The notes under the pieces are model-generated. The model saw only the letters and a program-made list of their open reading frames with translations. It searched no databases and was not told where the DNA came from. Shown here in pieces: positions 1 through 12,065 of a stretch of 64,000 bases of DNA. Each line of letters begins with the position of its first letter. Within the stretch, counting starts at the first letter, position 1. Location of the stretch: NCBI GenBank assembly GCA_902778135.1, contig CACYWP010000012.1, positions 29,391-93,390 of the forward strand, written 5' to 3'. The DNA is from an uncultured Coriobacteriaceae bacterium. Lineage in GTDB: Bacteria > Actinomycetota > Coriobacteriia > Coriobacteriales > Atopobiaceae. The position numbers and the translations under genes are program-made.

Positions 1-1
1 G

Positions 2-937
2 GCATCGCTCATGCGCCTCTCCGACATGGGTGTCATCACGCTGGAGAAGTGCGTGTACGTCAAGAGCCGGCTGCTGCGCAAGGGCAAGGAGGAAGAGGAT
101 TGGCGCCTGACGCTCGACGAGGGCAGGGCTGCCGCGCTCTCCGACCCCATCGACCTCGCGACCATCGACTTCGTGTTCGGCTACGTGGGCGAGCGTGCCC
201 AGACGATCGACGACGAGAACGACCGGCCCGAGGGCACGGTGCGCATGTCCGACTTCAAGCATGTGGCCTCGCGCGACGAGGAGGTCTACACCAAGCACCT
301 CGATATGTGGAAGGACGTCGTCGAGAAGGAGGTGGCCAGGCTCGGGTACGTCGAAAGCCAGACGGGAACCCTGAACAAGCTGCTGGGAATCCTGATGACC
401 GTGGACTTCCTCGCCATCGCTGCGACGATTGCCGACGCGTTCTTCTTCTCCGAGGATGCGTTGGAGCTCGTGGATGCGACCCTCGGGATCATGGGCAGGC
501 TTGCCCTGCTCGTAACGGTGTTCGTGGTCCTGGCGCTGCTGAAGGCGCGGCTGCCCAAGCGCTCTGACGAGGCGGACGAGCTGAAGGCCAAGCTCGAGGC
601 GCTGCGACGCTGGCTGAGCGACTTCACGCGGCTGGAGGAGGCCGTGCCCGCCGATGTCATCCTCTGGAACCGCCTGCTCGTGATGGCCGTGGTCCTTGGG
701 GTGTCCGACAAGGTCATCAAGCAGCTGAGGCTCGCGATGCCGCAGGTCGCAGACGACCGTGCCATGTACCGGACGATGATGTGGTGCGACCCAGGCATGG
801 GCCACCATTCTCCGGCCAACAGCTTCTCCAGCGGGTTTGCCAGCGCGACGAGCGCCGCGAGCTCCAGCGGCTCGGGCGGCGGTGCCTCCGGCGGCGGCGG
901 AGGTGGCGGCGGCGGAGGTGGCGGCGGCGCATACTAG
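2..937 (+). CDS. DUF2207-type predicted membrane protein, C-terminal part (5' end outside window)
   Basis: The frame is open from the left edge, so only the C-terminal ~311 residues are present. It has a soluble stretch, then two hydrophobic helices (roughly window residues 127-148 and 158-181), a charged helical part, and a tail of Ser/Ala followed by almost pure glycine ending in AY. This order (helices, cytoplasmic segment, poly-Gly tail) is characteristic of the DUF2207 membrane proteins, whose biochemical role is unknown. An ATG at position 11 is internal rather than the true start, since the reading frame continues upstream with family-like sequence. It converges on pyk across a strong hairpin. 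Family call is confident; function is not known. Confidence 0.7.
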   Translation, partial: ASLMRLSDMGVITLEKCVYVKSRLLRKGKEEEDWRLTLDEGRAAALSDPIDLATIDFVFGYVGERAQTIDDENDRPEGTVRMSDFKHVASRDEEVYTKHLDMWKDVVEKEVARLGYVESQTGTLNKLLGILMTVDFLAIAATIADAFFFSEDALELVDATLGIMGRLALLVTVFVVLALLKARLPKRSDEADELKAKLEALRRWLSDFTRLEEAVPADVILWNRLLVMAVVLGVSDKVIKQLRLAMPQVADDRAMYRTMMWCDPGMGHHSPANSFSSGFASATSAASSSGSGGGASGGGGGGGGGGGGGAY

Positions 938-1008
938 CGTCTCGCCCCGAGGGTCCGGCACTCCGGTCCGCACCCCTGTCGGATGTCCCGACCCAAAGCT
1001 AAGGCAAG

Positions 1009-1043
1009 GCGGGCGCCCGTGGACTCTCCCCACGGGCGCCCGC
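1009..1043. terminator. Hairpin between convergent DUF2207 gene and pyk
   Basis: Perfect 14-bp stem (1009-1022 with 1030-1043) and a 7-nt loop. It lies between two convergent genes, so it can serve both directions. No long T-run is present on the plus strand (CCCCTTTGG follows). Confidence 0.6.
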
Positions 1044-1091
1044 CCCTTTGGCTTGGCATGGATGCGCGACCGGCAGTGGCCCATGGCCTCC

Positions 1092-2537
1092 CTATGGCAC
1101 CTGCGCCACCATCGCCATGTTCGTCGAGGTGATGTAGTCGCCCTGCTGCGGGGACGTCTGTGGGTCGCCAGAGGTGATGACGACGACCTCGCCGGTGTTG
1201 ACCAGCCCCTCGTCCTTGGCGCGCTGCAGCGACTCGTTCAGCGTCGAGGAGAGCGACCCCTGCTCGGTGGTCTTGTAGGCGAACACGCCCCAGAGGAAGC
1301 AGGTCTTGCGGATGGCCTGACGTGAGGGCGACATCGCATAGATGGGCAGGTCGGGGCGGAAGTTGGAGATCAGGCGCGCGGTGCGGCCGGAGTGGGTGGG
1401 GCAGATGATGCAGGACGCGCCGACGCGGTCCGCGATCTGGACGCAGGCGAATCCGATGGCGCTGTTGATGTTCCTGATGCCACCGCGGTCGTGGTAGACC
1501 TGGCGCTCCTCCAAGTAGCGCTCGGTCTCCTTGCAGATGGCCGACATCGTCTTGACGGCCTCGATGGGGTACTGGCCCGCCGCGGTCTCGCCCGAGAGCA
1601 TGACGCAGTCCGCGCCATCGTAGACCGCGTTGGCCACGTCGCCCACCTCGGCGCGCGTGGGACGAGGGTTGTGGGTCATGGAGTCCAGCATCTGGGTGGC
1701 GACGATGACGGGCTTGTAGGCGTTGCCGCACTTGCCGATGATCGTCTTCTGGATGTGGGGCACCTGCTCGGGCGGCATCTCGACGCCCAGGTCGCCGCGA
1801 GCGACCATGATGCCGTCGGAATGCTCCAGGATCTCGTCGAAGTTCTTGACGGCAGTGGCACTCTCGATCTTGGACAGGATGTAGATGCCGCGCATGCCCA
1901 TCCCGTTGCAGATCTTGCGGATCTCGTCGACCGCGGCGCCGCTGCGGATGAACGAGGCGGCGATGGCGTCGACGCCCAGCTCGCAGCCGAACATGATGTC
2001 AGCCTTGTCCTGTTCGGTGACGGAGGGCAGCCCCACGTCGATGTTGGGGACGTTGACGCCCTTGTGCTCGGACAGGACGCCGCCGTTGCGCACGACGCAG
2101 TACATGTCGGGGCCCTCGATGCGGTCGACCGTCAGCTCGATGAGGCCGTCGTCGACCAGGATTGTGGAGCCGGGGGAGACCTCGTCGGGAAGGTTCTGGT
2201 AGCTGATGGAGAAGCACTCCGCCGATCCCGGCACCTCGCGCGTGGTCACCACGACCCGGGCGTCCTTGCGCAGGGTGACCGGCCGGTGCTGGACCAGCTC
2301 ACCGGTGCGGATCTCGGGACCCTTGGTGTCCAGCAGGATCGCCACGGGGATGGACAGCTCTTCGGAGATGCGGCGCACGCGGTCGATGTTGCGGCGATGG
2401 TACTCGTGGCTGCCATGGGAGAAGTTGAAGCGCGCCACGTTCATGCCATGGAGGATGAGCTGGCGCAGGACCTCGTCGTCCTCGGTTGCCGGTCCCATCG
2501 TGCAGATGATCTTGGTCCTCTTCTTGTGTGTAGGCAT
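1092..2537 (-). CDS. pyk: Pyruvate kinase
   Basis: Converts phosphoenolpyruvate and ADP to pyruvate and ATP, the last step of glycolysis, in the cytoplasm. 481 residues, normal for the family. Visible hallmarks: N-terminal TKIICTMGPAT, NFSHG, the catalytic-lysine region DTKGPEIRTGEL, the B-domain insertion, and the C-terminal SGETAAGQYPIEAV segment. The start chosen is the ATG at 2537 (MPTHKKRTKI) because GGAG sits five bases upstream and this matches the usual N-terminus; a longer open frame upstream has no family similarity. Followed by the 1009-1043 hairpin and preceded by the terminator of ldhA, so it is probably a single-gene unit placed beside a lactate dehydrogenase that uses its product. 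Confidence 0.95.
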   Translation of the reverse strand: MPTHKKRTKIICTMGPATEDDEVLRQLILHGMNVARFNFSHGSHEYHRRNIDRVRRISEELSIPVAILLDTKGPEIRTGELVQHRPVTLRKDARVVVTTREVPGSAECFSISYQNLPDEVSPGSTILVDDGLIELTVDRIEGPDMYCVVRNGGVLSEHKGVNVPNIDVGLPSVTEQDKADIMFGCELGVDAIAASFIRSGAAVDEIRKICNGMGMRGIYILSKIESATAVKNFDEILEHSDGIMVARGDLGVEMPPEQVPHIQKTIIGKCGNAYKPVIVATQMLDSMTHNPRPTRAEVGDVANAVYDGADCVMLSGETAAGQYPIEAVKTMSAICKETERYLEERQVYHDRGGIRNINSAIGFACVQIADRVGASCIICPTHSGRTARLISNFRPDLPIYAMSPSRQAIRKTCFLWGVFAYKTTEQGSLSSTLNESLQRAKDEGLVNTGEVVVITSGDPQTSPQQGDYITSTNMAMVAQVP

Positions 2538-2651
2538 GTCGCTCCAATGCGTGCATCGGCGGTCGTATCGGTCTGCCTGGCACTGGGTTAGAGACCCCGT
2601 TCCAGGTGTGGGCTCGGTTGCCCACCTTCTGGCAACAATGGTAACGCTCGC

Positions 2652-2717
2652 CGAAAAAGAAGGCACCCTCGCCGACTTTGGAAGCGAAATGGCTACACAA
2701 AGTTGGGCGAGGGTGCC
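2652..2717 (-). terminator. Rho-independent terminator of ldhA
   Basis: On the minus strand a 12-bp GC-rich stem (2706-2717 pairing with 2662-2673), extended by a partly paired AACTTTG/CAAAG segment, is followed by TTCTTTTTC. It separates ldhA from pyk, both minus strand. Confidence 0.75.
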
Positions 2718-2751
2718 GTTGCGTCAGGCGACGCGGACTAGGCGAGGGGCA

Positions 2752-3849
2752 CTAGCAGACGATGCTGCGGAAGACGTACTCGCTGTCGTCGGCCTGGTGG
2801 GCGTAGGCGGTGGCGTTGGAGAGCGTCACGCGAGCGATCTCGCCGAGGGCTTCCTCGGTGAAGAAGGCCTGGTGGCTGGTGACGACCACGTTGGGGAAGG
2901 AGGTCAGGCGAGCGGTGATGGACTCGTAGATCTCGCCGGAGCGGTTCTTGTAGACGTTCTCGTTCTCCTCCTCGTACACGTCGAGGCCGGCAGCGCCGAT
3001 CTTGCCGGAGAGGATGCCGCGGATGATGGCCTCGGTGTCGGCAAGGCCGCCACGACCGGTGTTGACGAAGATGACGCCGTCCTTCATCTCGGCGATGGCC
3101 TCGTCGTTGATCATGTGATAGCTGTCGGCGTTGAGGAACGCGTGCAGCGAGATGAAGTCTGCCTTGTTGTACAGCGGGACGTAGCTCACGACGCGGTCGC
3201 CGAAGCCGACGCCCTCGATCAGGCAGTTGCCCTTCTCGTCGTAGACCACGTTGCCGTCCTTGTCGTAGACGGGCACGTACTCGTCCACGACGCCCTCGTC
3301 GACGAGAGCCTTGACGGGACCAAGGTCGGCGCCGATGACATGCATGCCGAAGCCCTTGCAGATGCGGCAGAGGGCGGCGCCGATGCGGCCGGTGCCGATG
3401 ATGCCGGCGGTGCGGCCCTTGAGGGTGACACCGACGAGGTTGTTGAGGTCGTAGTTGTTCTCGCGAACGCGGTTGTAGCCCTTGACGATGCGGCGGTTGG
3501 CGGCAAGGCCGATGGCCATGGCGTGCTCGGCGATGGCCTCGGGGCTGTAGGCCGGCACGTTGCAGACGCGGATGCCCAGCTCCTTCGCCATGGGGATGTT
3601 GACGGCATCGAAGCCGGCGCAGCGCATGAGGACGAGCTTGACGCCCATGCCAGCGAGGATCTCGAGGGCCATGGCGTTGACGTTGGCGTTGACAAAGGCG
3701 CAGACGGCGTCATAGCCCTTGGCCAGCACGGCGGTACGCCAGGTGAGGTTGGTCTTGGTGAACTCGACCTGGACGTCAGGGTAGTCACCCATCACCTTGG
3801 TGAAGGAATCCTTGTCATAGTCCCTGGTGCCAAAGAACAGAAGCTTCAT
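2752..3849 (-). CDS. ldhA: D-lactate dehydrogenase (2-hydroxyacid dehydrogenase family)
   Basis: Reduces pyruvate to D-lactate with NADH, the fermentative NAD+-recycling step. 365 residues. The Rossmann glycine motif GIIGTGRIGAA, the substrate-binding RGG (VNTGRGGL), the acidic GLDVYEEE and the catalytic-histidine region TSHQAFFTEEA are all present. Start at ATG 3849 (MKLLFFGTRDYDK), with AAAGGA about seven bases upstream; the frame upstream of it is not family-like. The protein is ~30 residues longer than typical because of a charged insertion (YDKDGNVVYDEKGN...) between the nucleotide-binding fold and the next strand. A hydroxyisocaproate or related 2-hydroxyacid substrate cannot be excluded. 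Terminated by the hairpin at 2652-2717. Confidence 0.88.
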   Translation of the reverse strand: MKLLFFGTRDYDKDSFTKVMGDYPDVQVEFTKTNLTWRTAVLAKGYDAVCAFVNANVNAMALEILAGMGVKLVLMRCAGFDAVNIPMAKELGIRVCNVPAYSPEAIAEHAMAIGLAANRRIVKGYNRVRENNYDLNNLVGVTLKGRTAGIIGTGRIGAALCRICKGFGMHVIGADLGPVKALVDEGVVDEYVPVYDKDGNVVYDEKGNCLIEGVGFGDRVVSYVPLYNKADFISLHAFLNADSYHMINDEAIAEMKDGVIFVNTGRGGLADTEAIIRGILSGKIGAAGLDVYEEENENVYKNRSGEIYESITARLTSFPNVVVTSHQAFFTEEALGEIARVTLSNATAYAHQADDSEYVFRSIVC

Positions 3850-4294
3850 GTTGCATCCTTTCGTCAGGCCATGCGGCCGCTGCCGTCTCTGCAGTATGTC
3901 CACAGACAGGGTCAGTTTAACGCAGCGAGGAATCGATTCCATCCGCGAGTGGCTTCAAGTGCGCGATACAGCCTGCCTACGGTTAGTGGACGGGCATTCA
4001 AGGCTGTCGCAAGGGCCTGCTTTCGGCCGGCCCTCTGCTTGACGCGCCGCATTCGGGGCAGTCGCCTTTCTAGGACACGGGACGAATCATGGCTCAAGAG
4101 GCGTCGGCATACCCGTAAGAGAATCGTCAAATGCGCCGCATGGACGCGTGTGGCGATTTGCGTTGCGTTAGAATAGCAACACGTACGTGGTGGCCTGCTC
4201 TGGCAGTCTTGATGAGCCCTTGCCCCTCCTGGGGAATTATGATCGGGAATCATTCTGTCTGGCCGCTTGAGGATTTCAGACCCAGGAGGAAGCC
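3850..4294. other. Divergent intergenic region ldhA / cation ATPase
   Basis: 445 bp between divergent genes. No convincing ORF. It must hold both promoters but no box pair with good spacing stands out. A GGAGGAAGCC ribosome-binding site precedes the ATPase ATG. Confidence 0.5.
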
Positions 4295-6946
<2,652 letters not shown>

Positions 6947-6976
6947 GCCTTCTGGCTCCAGCGTGATCCGAACCAT

Positions 6977-7006
6977 GGCCCCCGACGAGTCGTCGGGGGC
7001 CTTTCT
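6977..7006 (+). terminator. Rho-independent terminator of the cation ATPase gene
   Basis: 12-bp stem (6977-6988 with 6990-7001), GGCCCCCGACGA with its complement, followed by TTTCT. Confidence 0.75.
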
Positions 7007-7155
7007 GGTGGTGGCGACCGTGCGGTGGGGCGACCGTAGGCTTATTGGACGTCATACGGTCGCATCGTCCCACCGCATCGCGCAGGCACCGCAACGGCTG
7101 CTTGGCGGCTATCATGGGGAAGACGACCCGCCCCGAACAGAGACGGAGGCCCGCC

Positions 7156-8337
7156 ATGGCAAAGAAGGCGAAGGCCAGAAGGACCAGAGAGGTGCGTGCC
7201 GACAGGGCGCTGGACACCCTGCCCGCGCTGGCGACCCTGACCGAGCTGCCAACGTATGCCCAGCTGTCTGCCTGCGAACGGCAGAGGGCGGCGTTCGAGG
7301 CGGCGCGAGAGCGGGCGTCCGAGAACGGGGTCGAGCCGGACGAGCTGGCGCTGGGCTGCGTCGTGCGTTTGGACCGCGGCTTTCCCGCCATCGTCACGCA
7401 GAACGCGCTCTTCCGGGCGGAGTTTGCCACGCGGCTGACCAAGGGCGACTTCTCGCGCGTCGCGGTGGGCGACTGGGTGTGCGCTCGGCGGCCCCATGGG
7501 CATGACATGGGGCTCATCGAGGAGATCCTGCCGCGAGAGAGCGACATCGCCCGCTGGAAGGGCGGCAACCGCGGGGAGCGCCAGACCTTGGCAGCGAACG
7601 TGGACCTGGTCATCGTGGTGCAGCAGCTGGGGAGCCAGGAGGTCGACTATGCCCGCGTGGCGCGTTCGGCGGTCATCGTGCGCGACTGCGGGGCCGAGCT
7701 TGCGGTGGTCCTCAGCAAGGCCGACCGTGCTGGCGCCGAGGGGGTTGCGCGCGACCTGGACGCGTTGCACGAGGTGCTGGGTGACGAGGTGCGGCTGGTC
7801 GTGACGCTTGCCGGAGCAGAGGGCGATGCCGACATCGAGGCAGTGAGGGCGGTCGCGGAGGGCCATGGCGTCGGGTTTGGCGAGGAGGGCGTCCGTGCGC
7901 TGGTGCCCGAGGGTACCGTGGCTATCGTCTTGGGCGAGTCGGGGGCTGGCAAGTCGACGCTGCTGAACGCCCTGCTGGGACGGGCGGTGCTGGAGACGGG
8001 GGCGGTGCGCGCCTCGGACGACGCGGGCCGTCACACCACGGTCGCACGGCGTATGGTGGCGCTCCCCGGGGCGGGAATCATCGTGGACGAGCCGGGCCTG
8101 CGCAGCCTGCCGTTGGTGGGGCACGAGCGAGGTCTGGCCAAGGTGTTTCCCGACATCGCCGAGGAGGCCGTTGCATGTCGCTTCCGCAACTGCACCCATA
8201 CCCACGAGCCGGGATGTGCCGTGCTGGCGTTTGCAGACGAGAGGGGCTATGCGGGGCGCAGGCTGGAGGCCTACCTCTCTCTGGCCCACGAGATGCGCCA
8301 GTCGAAGCAGACCCTCGATCCCGACGTGGTGATATAG
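7156..8337 (+). CDS. rsgA: Ribosome small-subunit biogenesis GTPase RsgA
   Basis: Circularly permuted GTPase that checks late 30S maturation. 393 residues: basic N-terminus, OB-fold, G-domain with motifs in permuted order (SKAD as G4, then P-loop GESGAGKST and the switch region), and the C-terminal zinc module CRFRNCTHTHEPGC. Start placed at ATG 7156 (MAKKAKARRT) because GGAGG lies seven bases upstream; the upstream extension is not conserved-looking. The N-terminal lysine/arginine-rich tail fits ribosome binding. Single gene between two hairpins. Confidence 0.92.
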   Translation: MAKKAKARRTREVRADRALDTLPALATLTELPTYAQLSACERQRAAFEAARERASENGVEPDELALGCVVRLDRGFPAIVTQNALFRAEFATRLTKGDFSRVAVGDWVCARRPHGHDMGLIEEILPRESDIARWKGGNRGERQTLAANVDLVIVVQQLGSQEVDYARVARSAVIVRDCGAELAVVLSKADRAGAEGVARDLDALHEVLGDEVRLVVTLAGAEGDADIEAVRAVAEGHGVGFGEEGVRALVPEGTVAIVLGESGAGKSTLLNALLGRAVLETGAVRASDDAGRHTTVARRMVALPGAGIIVDEPGLRSLPLVGHERGLAKVFPDIAEEAVACRFRNCTHTHEPGCAVLAFADERGYAGRRLEAYLSLAHEMRQSKQTLDPDVVI

Positions 8338-8730
8338 GCCAGCATTCGTCCGCGGCCGCACGGCTCTGACGGCCCGAACATGACGTGGTGAGACCCAAAA
8401 GGACATGCCCGCACGGCCCACGTTCCGCAGCCGTGCGGGCATTCCGCATGCATCAGTGATGGCATGGGGCCCTAGCTTGGGTTTTGTCTGACAGGTGACA
8501 TCGGTTGTGGGCGCCCCGTGGAGGCGCCCGATTTCCTCACGGCGCCCTCACTCGCACGGGGCATGCGGAATCATCCGTCTAGCTGTGCGAATCGGTGCGT
8601 GCAAGCCAGGTGCGCGCAGCCTGCGACTGGGTGCGTAGCGTAATTCAAACACACGTCGAGGAGGCGGTCTGGCGCTCCGAGAATGGTCGTGTGGGCCGTC
8701 CGGTCCACGGGGCTTCTTGGGGAGGTTGGG
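8338..8730. other. Intergenic region with two hairpins upstream of the pilus operon
   Basis: About 390 bp without a supported gene. A 12-bp stem at 8406-8417/8430-8441 (TGCCCGCACGGC and complement) follows rsgA, and a second GGGCGCC/GGCGCCC hairpin lies at 8509-8529. Neither has a clear T-run. The remainder presumably carries the cpaB promoter, which I could not identify. Confidence 0.45.
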
Positions 8731-9435
8731 ATGTCGGCACGCTTCAGGATCGTGCTCTCTGCCGCGTTCGCGGTGCTCGGGGTCGTTGCATGCCTTGCCT
8801 ATGCGGATTCGGTGCGACAGGAGGCCGAACGGGTGCGTTCGGACGCCATCGCGCGGTTCGGTGGCGAGGTGGCCCATCTGGTCGTGGCCAGCCAGCCCAT
8901 CGAGGTGGGGGATCTGATAACCGATCGCAACGTGCAGCTGCGCGACTGGGTGGCCGACCTCGCCCCCCAGGGGGCCATCGCCACCCTGGACGACGCGATC
9001 GGCCGGGAGGTCAGCGTCCCCGTGGCTGCCGGTGCGGTATTGACCGAGCTGAACTTCCGTGACGAGTCGGTAGTGTCCGAGGTGCCTGCAGGCCATGTGG
9101 CGGTCAGCGTCCCCGTGACCGAGAAGCTGGGTATCGCACGTGGTGTGACGCGCGGTGCACGCGTCAGTGCCTATGCGGTCTCCCAGGATGTCCCGCAGCT
9201 CATCGCCACCGACGTCGAGGTGCTGAGCGAGCTGGCCACCTCCGTCGGCGTGATTGCAACGCAGCAGATAACGATAGCCGTGCTGCCCGATGACGTGCCG
9301 GCAGTGCTGGGGGCCAGCGCCTCGGGAGACCTTCGTCTGGTGATACCTGCCGACGACGTGGAGACGGTTGCGGAGCCTGAGCAGGCGGAGGGGCCTGTCG
9401 AGGAACAGGTCGAGATGGAGGGAGGCGAGCAGTGA
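8731..9435 (+). CDS. cpaB: Flp pilus assembly protein CpaB/RcpC-like (SAF domain)
   Basis: 234 residues with an N-terminal membrane anchor (about 5-27) and a SAF domain (about 45-115), as in CpaB proteins of Tad/Flp type IVc pilus loci, where it acts at the envelope during pilus assembly. The acidic C-terminus is low complexity. Start ATG 8731 chosen for GGGGAGG six bases upstream. The stop overlaps the next start (TGATG), and the next genes are CpaE-like and CpaF-like ATPases, which makes the assignment secure despite a divergent sequence. Confidence 0.75.
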   Translation: MSARFRIVLSAAFAVLGVVACLAYADSVRQEAERVRSDAIARFGGEVAHLVVASQPIEVGDLITDRNVQLRDWVADLAPQGAIATLDDAIGREVSVPVAAGAVLTELNFRDESVVSEVPAGHVAVSVPVTEKLGIARGVTRGARVSAYAVSQDVPQLIATDVEVLSELATSVGVIATQQITIAVLPDDVPAVLGASASGDLRLVIPADDVETVAEPEQAEGPVEEQVEMEGGEQ

Positions 9436-10775
9436 TGACCGAGATGTGGCTGGGGTATGCGGAGCGGTCCGGTCGACGCGAGGTGCTGATGGCCCTGCGC
9501 AGGATCGCACCGGGATCTGCCGTGGTGTTCGCGCGCAGCGCACAGGAGCTGAGGGAGCGTCTGCGCGAGGAGGAGCCGGGAACCGTGGGGGCCATCGTCG
9601 GGCACGCGCAGGAGGGCGTGTCGGAGATGAACCTCGCGGCGGCCCTCGCGCATGACGGGCTGGCAAGCGAGGTCGTGCTGGTTGCGCGTGGTGCCAGTGG
9701 GTCCCTGCGCTCGCGTGCAAGGCGTGCGGGGATCTCCCAGGTGGTTGATGCCACCGTGCTTCCCCAGCCGTCCCCGACCTTGCCCGAGGTGCCGCAGGCG
9801 GAACCGTCGCAGGCGGTCCCGGACGCATTCGGGGAGCCGGCGTCCCGCATTCCCGCGATCGTGCCTTCCCCGGTGGCGCAGGGGGAGGAGCTGCCCAGCG
9901 TCATCGGCACCCGCGAGTCGCCGCACGTGGATGGCGGCCGGCCTGAGGATGGTGCCCCGATCCTGACGGTCACGTCGGGCCGCGGCGGTGTCGGCAAGAC
10001 GGCTCTGATCGCCCTGATGGCCAGCGTCGCGGCGCGTTGGGGCATGGATGTGGCGGTAGTCGACCTCGACCTGTCTTGCGGCAACCTCTTCAGCTGCTTT
10101 GGCGTCACCAAGGGACCAGACCTGGTGCGTATCGCGCCGGAAGGCGCCCCGACGCCCGAGACGATGGGACGTGCGAGCGTGCGCTGCAACGACCACGTGC
10201 ACCTGTGGGGTCCCTGCGAGCGGCCCGAGATGGCCGAGATCGTGATGCCGCACGTCGCGACCCTGCTGTCCTACCTCTCCACACGGTTCGACCTGGTGCT
10301 GGTGGACACCTCGACGACCTTTACCGACGGGGTTGCCCAGGCGGTGCAGTCCTGCGACCGCCTGCTGGTGGTGCATGACGAGCGGGCAGGGGCCATCGCC
10401 TCGGCGGCGCGGGTAAGCGCCCTGGCCGTCAGGCTGGGGGTGGCGCGGACGCGCATCGTGCGCGTCATCAACATGGGTGACCCGCGCACCAAGCCCAACG
10501 CCTTCGAGGGCCGTGCAGAGGTCGGGCTGGAGACGGCTCGCATGCATCGGGTCATCGATGGGGGCATCGAGGCGGAGGAGCTGCTCACGTCGGGCAAGGT
10601 CGACGAGTTGTGTGCGACCGACTCCGACATGGTCATGGGCGTTGCCAGCCTGCTGGCGCACGTCCTTTCCGAGCTGGGTCGACTGCCCGACGACGAGGGG
10701 GCCCGCAAGGCGGCGGAATACCGTGGGCAACGACGGCGCCTGCAGCTGTTCGGCAAGCATCGCGAGGCCGTCTGA
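9435..10775 (+). CDS. cpaE: CpaE/TadZ-like ParA-family ATPase of the Flp pilus system
   Basis: 446 residues. The N-terminal ~90 residues resemble a degenerate receiver domain, a Pro/Glu-rich linker follows, and the C-terminal half is a ParA/MinD-type ATPase with a Walker A SGRGGVGKT (K188) and VDLDLSCGNL. TadZ/CpaE proteins localise the secretion ATPase to the pole and start pilus assembly. A GTG at 9432 precedes the ATG at 9435; I take the ATG. Start and stop both overlap neighbours by TGATG, indicating translational coupling with cpaB and cpaF. Confidence 0.75.
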   Translation: MTEMWLGYAERSGRREVLMALRRIAPGSAVVFARSAQELRERLREEEPGTVGAIVGHAQEGVSEMNLAAALAHDGLASEVVLVARGASGSLRSRARRAGISQVVDATVLPQPSPTLPEVPQAEPSQAVPDAFGEPASRIPAIVPSPVAQGEELPSVIGTRESPHVDGGRPEDGAPILTVTSGRGGVGKTALIALMASVAARWGMDVAVVDLDLSCGNLFSCFGVTKGPDLVRIAPEGAPTPETMGRASVRCNDHVHLWGPCERPEMAEIVMPHVATLLSYLSTRFDLVLVDTSTTFTDGVAQAVQSCDRLLVVHDERAGAIASAARVSALAVRLGVARTRIVRVINMGDPRTKPNAFEGRAEVGLETARMHRVIDGGIEAEELLTSGKVDELCATDSDMVMGVASLLAHVLSELGRLPDDEGARKAAEYRGQRRRLQLFGKHREAV

Positions 10776-11776
10776 TGTCGGTCCTGGAGCGCGTGCGCGA
10801 GCAGGAGGCGCGTGGCGTCACGTACGAGGCGGAGCCGGTTGGGGAGGACCTGTCGGGAACGCTCAAGCGCGAGCTCGTCGGCCGGCTTGGCCTGTCCACC
10901 GTTGCGTCGATGGTCAGCAATGCCGACATCGAGCAGGCCCGTGCCGAGCTGCGCGTCACCTGCCAGGCCATCCTCAACGAGGAGCGCTTCTCTCGCCTGC
11001 TGCCGGCGGAGCGCGACCGGTTGACGTCACGGGTGCTGGACGAGGTGGTCGGGCTGGGTCCCATCCAGCCCCTGCTTGACGACGAAGGCATCTCCGAGGT
11101 GATGGTCAACGGATGTGGGGCCCTGTACTACGAGCGTGACGGTCGCCTGCATCGGTCAGACGTGACGTTCGAGTCCGCAGACCAGATCATGATGGTCATC
11201 GACCGCATCCTTGCACCCCTGGGACGTCGCCTGGACAAGAGCTCGCCCCTGGTCAATGCACGTCTTGCCAACGGGGACCGCGTCAATGCCGTGGCCGTGC
11301 CGATTGCCATCGACGGGCCCTACATCACCATCAGGAAGTTCTCGAATCGCATAACGTCGCTGGGCCGGCTGGTCGAGCTGGGATCGCTGCCCGAATGGTA
11401 CGCCACGCTGCTGCGATGGGCGGTTCGCCTGCGCAAGGACATTGCGGTGGCGGGAGGCACGGGGTCGGGCAAGACGACCCTGCTCAACGCCCTGTCCTGC
11501 GAGATCGACCATGGCGAGCGCGTCATCACCATAGAGGACTCGGCCGAGCTGCGCTTCGATCCCCGTGCGCATGTGGTGCGCATGGAGGCGCGCGACGCAT
11601 CGATCGAGGGGACGGGCGAAGTCACGATTCGCGACCTGGTGAAGAACGCGCTCCGGCAGCGGCCCGATCGCATCGTGGTCGGCGAGGTTCGTGGCTCCGA
11701 GGCCATAGACATGCTGCAGGCCATGAACACGGGGCATGACGGGTCGTTGACTACGCTATGTAAGGAACAGTGTTAG
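10775..11776 (+). pseudogene. cpaF: CpaF/TadA pilus assembly ATPase, 3' end cut off by element insertion
   Basis: Hexameric secretion ATPase that powers Flp pilus assembly. 333 residues are readable: N-terminal helical domain, the N1 region with VMVNG, Walker A AGGTGSGKTT (K233), Asp-box IEDSAELRF, Walker B RIVVGEVRG and the conserved MNTGHDGSLTT. In intact relatives this last motif runs on as CHAN and about 60-70 more residues; here it turns into LCKEQC and stops. The last residues from about codon 326 are foreign. What is seen is an abrupt loss of homology exactly inside a conserved block; insertion of the element that follows is the inference. The protein is probably non-functional while the element is integrated. 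Confidence 0.8.
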
Positions 11777-11834
11777 AAAAACAGGCATTGACCTGCGAAA
11801 ACGTGAAATCGACCAGTTGAGAGAGGATGAAGAG

Positions 11835-12065
11835 ATGTCGAAATCAGCGCGAAAAATGACGGTAGTGGACTATATCGACGAGCTCGTCGACGCAACTTTG
11901 CGCCTGCATGCCATGGGTGATTGTCTCATGGCTCTGGGCTCGTGTTCGGGCGAATTCGACGACGGCACGGTTGTCGAGGTTGGCGAGATCGTGTGCGAGG
12001 AGGCCGACCGTCTTGAGACGACCATCGCACGTCTTGGCGACGATATGCGCGTAGCTGTCGTGTGA
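11835..12065 (+). CDS. Small hypothetical protein at the left end of the element
   Basis: 76 residues, acidic, predicted helical, no recognised family. Start ATG 11835 is preceded by AGAGGATGAAG; a TTG further up at 11817 is less likely. It is the first gene inside the element, 60 bases from the broken cpaF. A role in element maintenance is possible but not supported by any motif. Confidence 0.55.
   Translation: MSKSARKMTVVDYIDELVDATLRLHAMGDCLMALGSCSGEFDDGTVVEVGEIVCEEADRLETTIARLGDDMRVAVV

Noticed and set aside
1392..4176. Long plus-strand frames opposite pyk and ldhA
   Set aside because: Low-complexity antisense frames; the minus strand carries clear enzyme motifs.
3850..4294. TTGCGT...TAGAAT near 4149-4174 as a promoter
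   Set aside because: Spacing between plausible boxes is wrong (5 bp), so no promoter is claimed.
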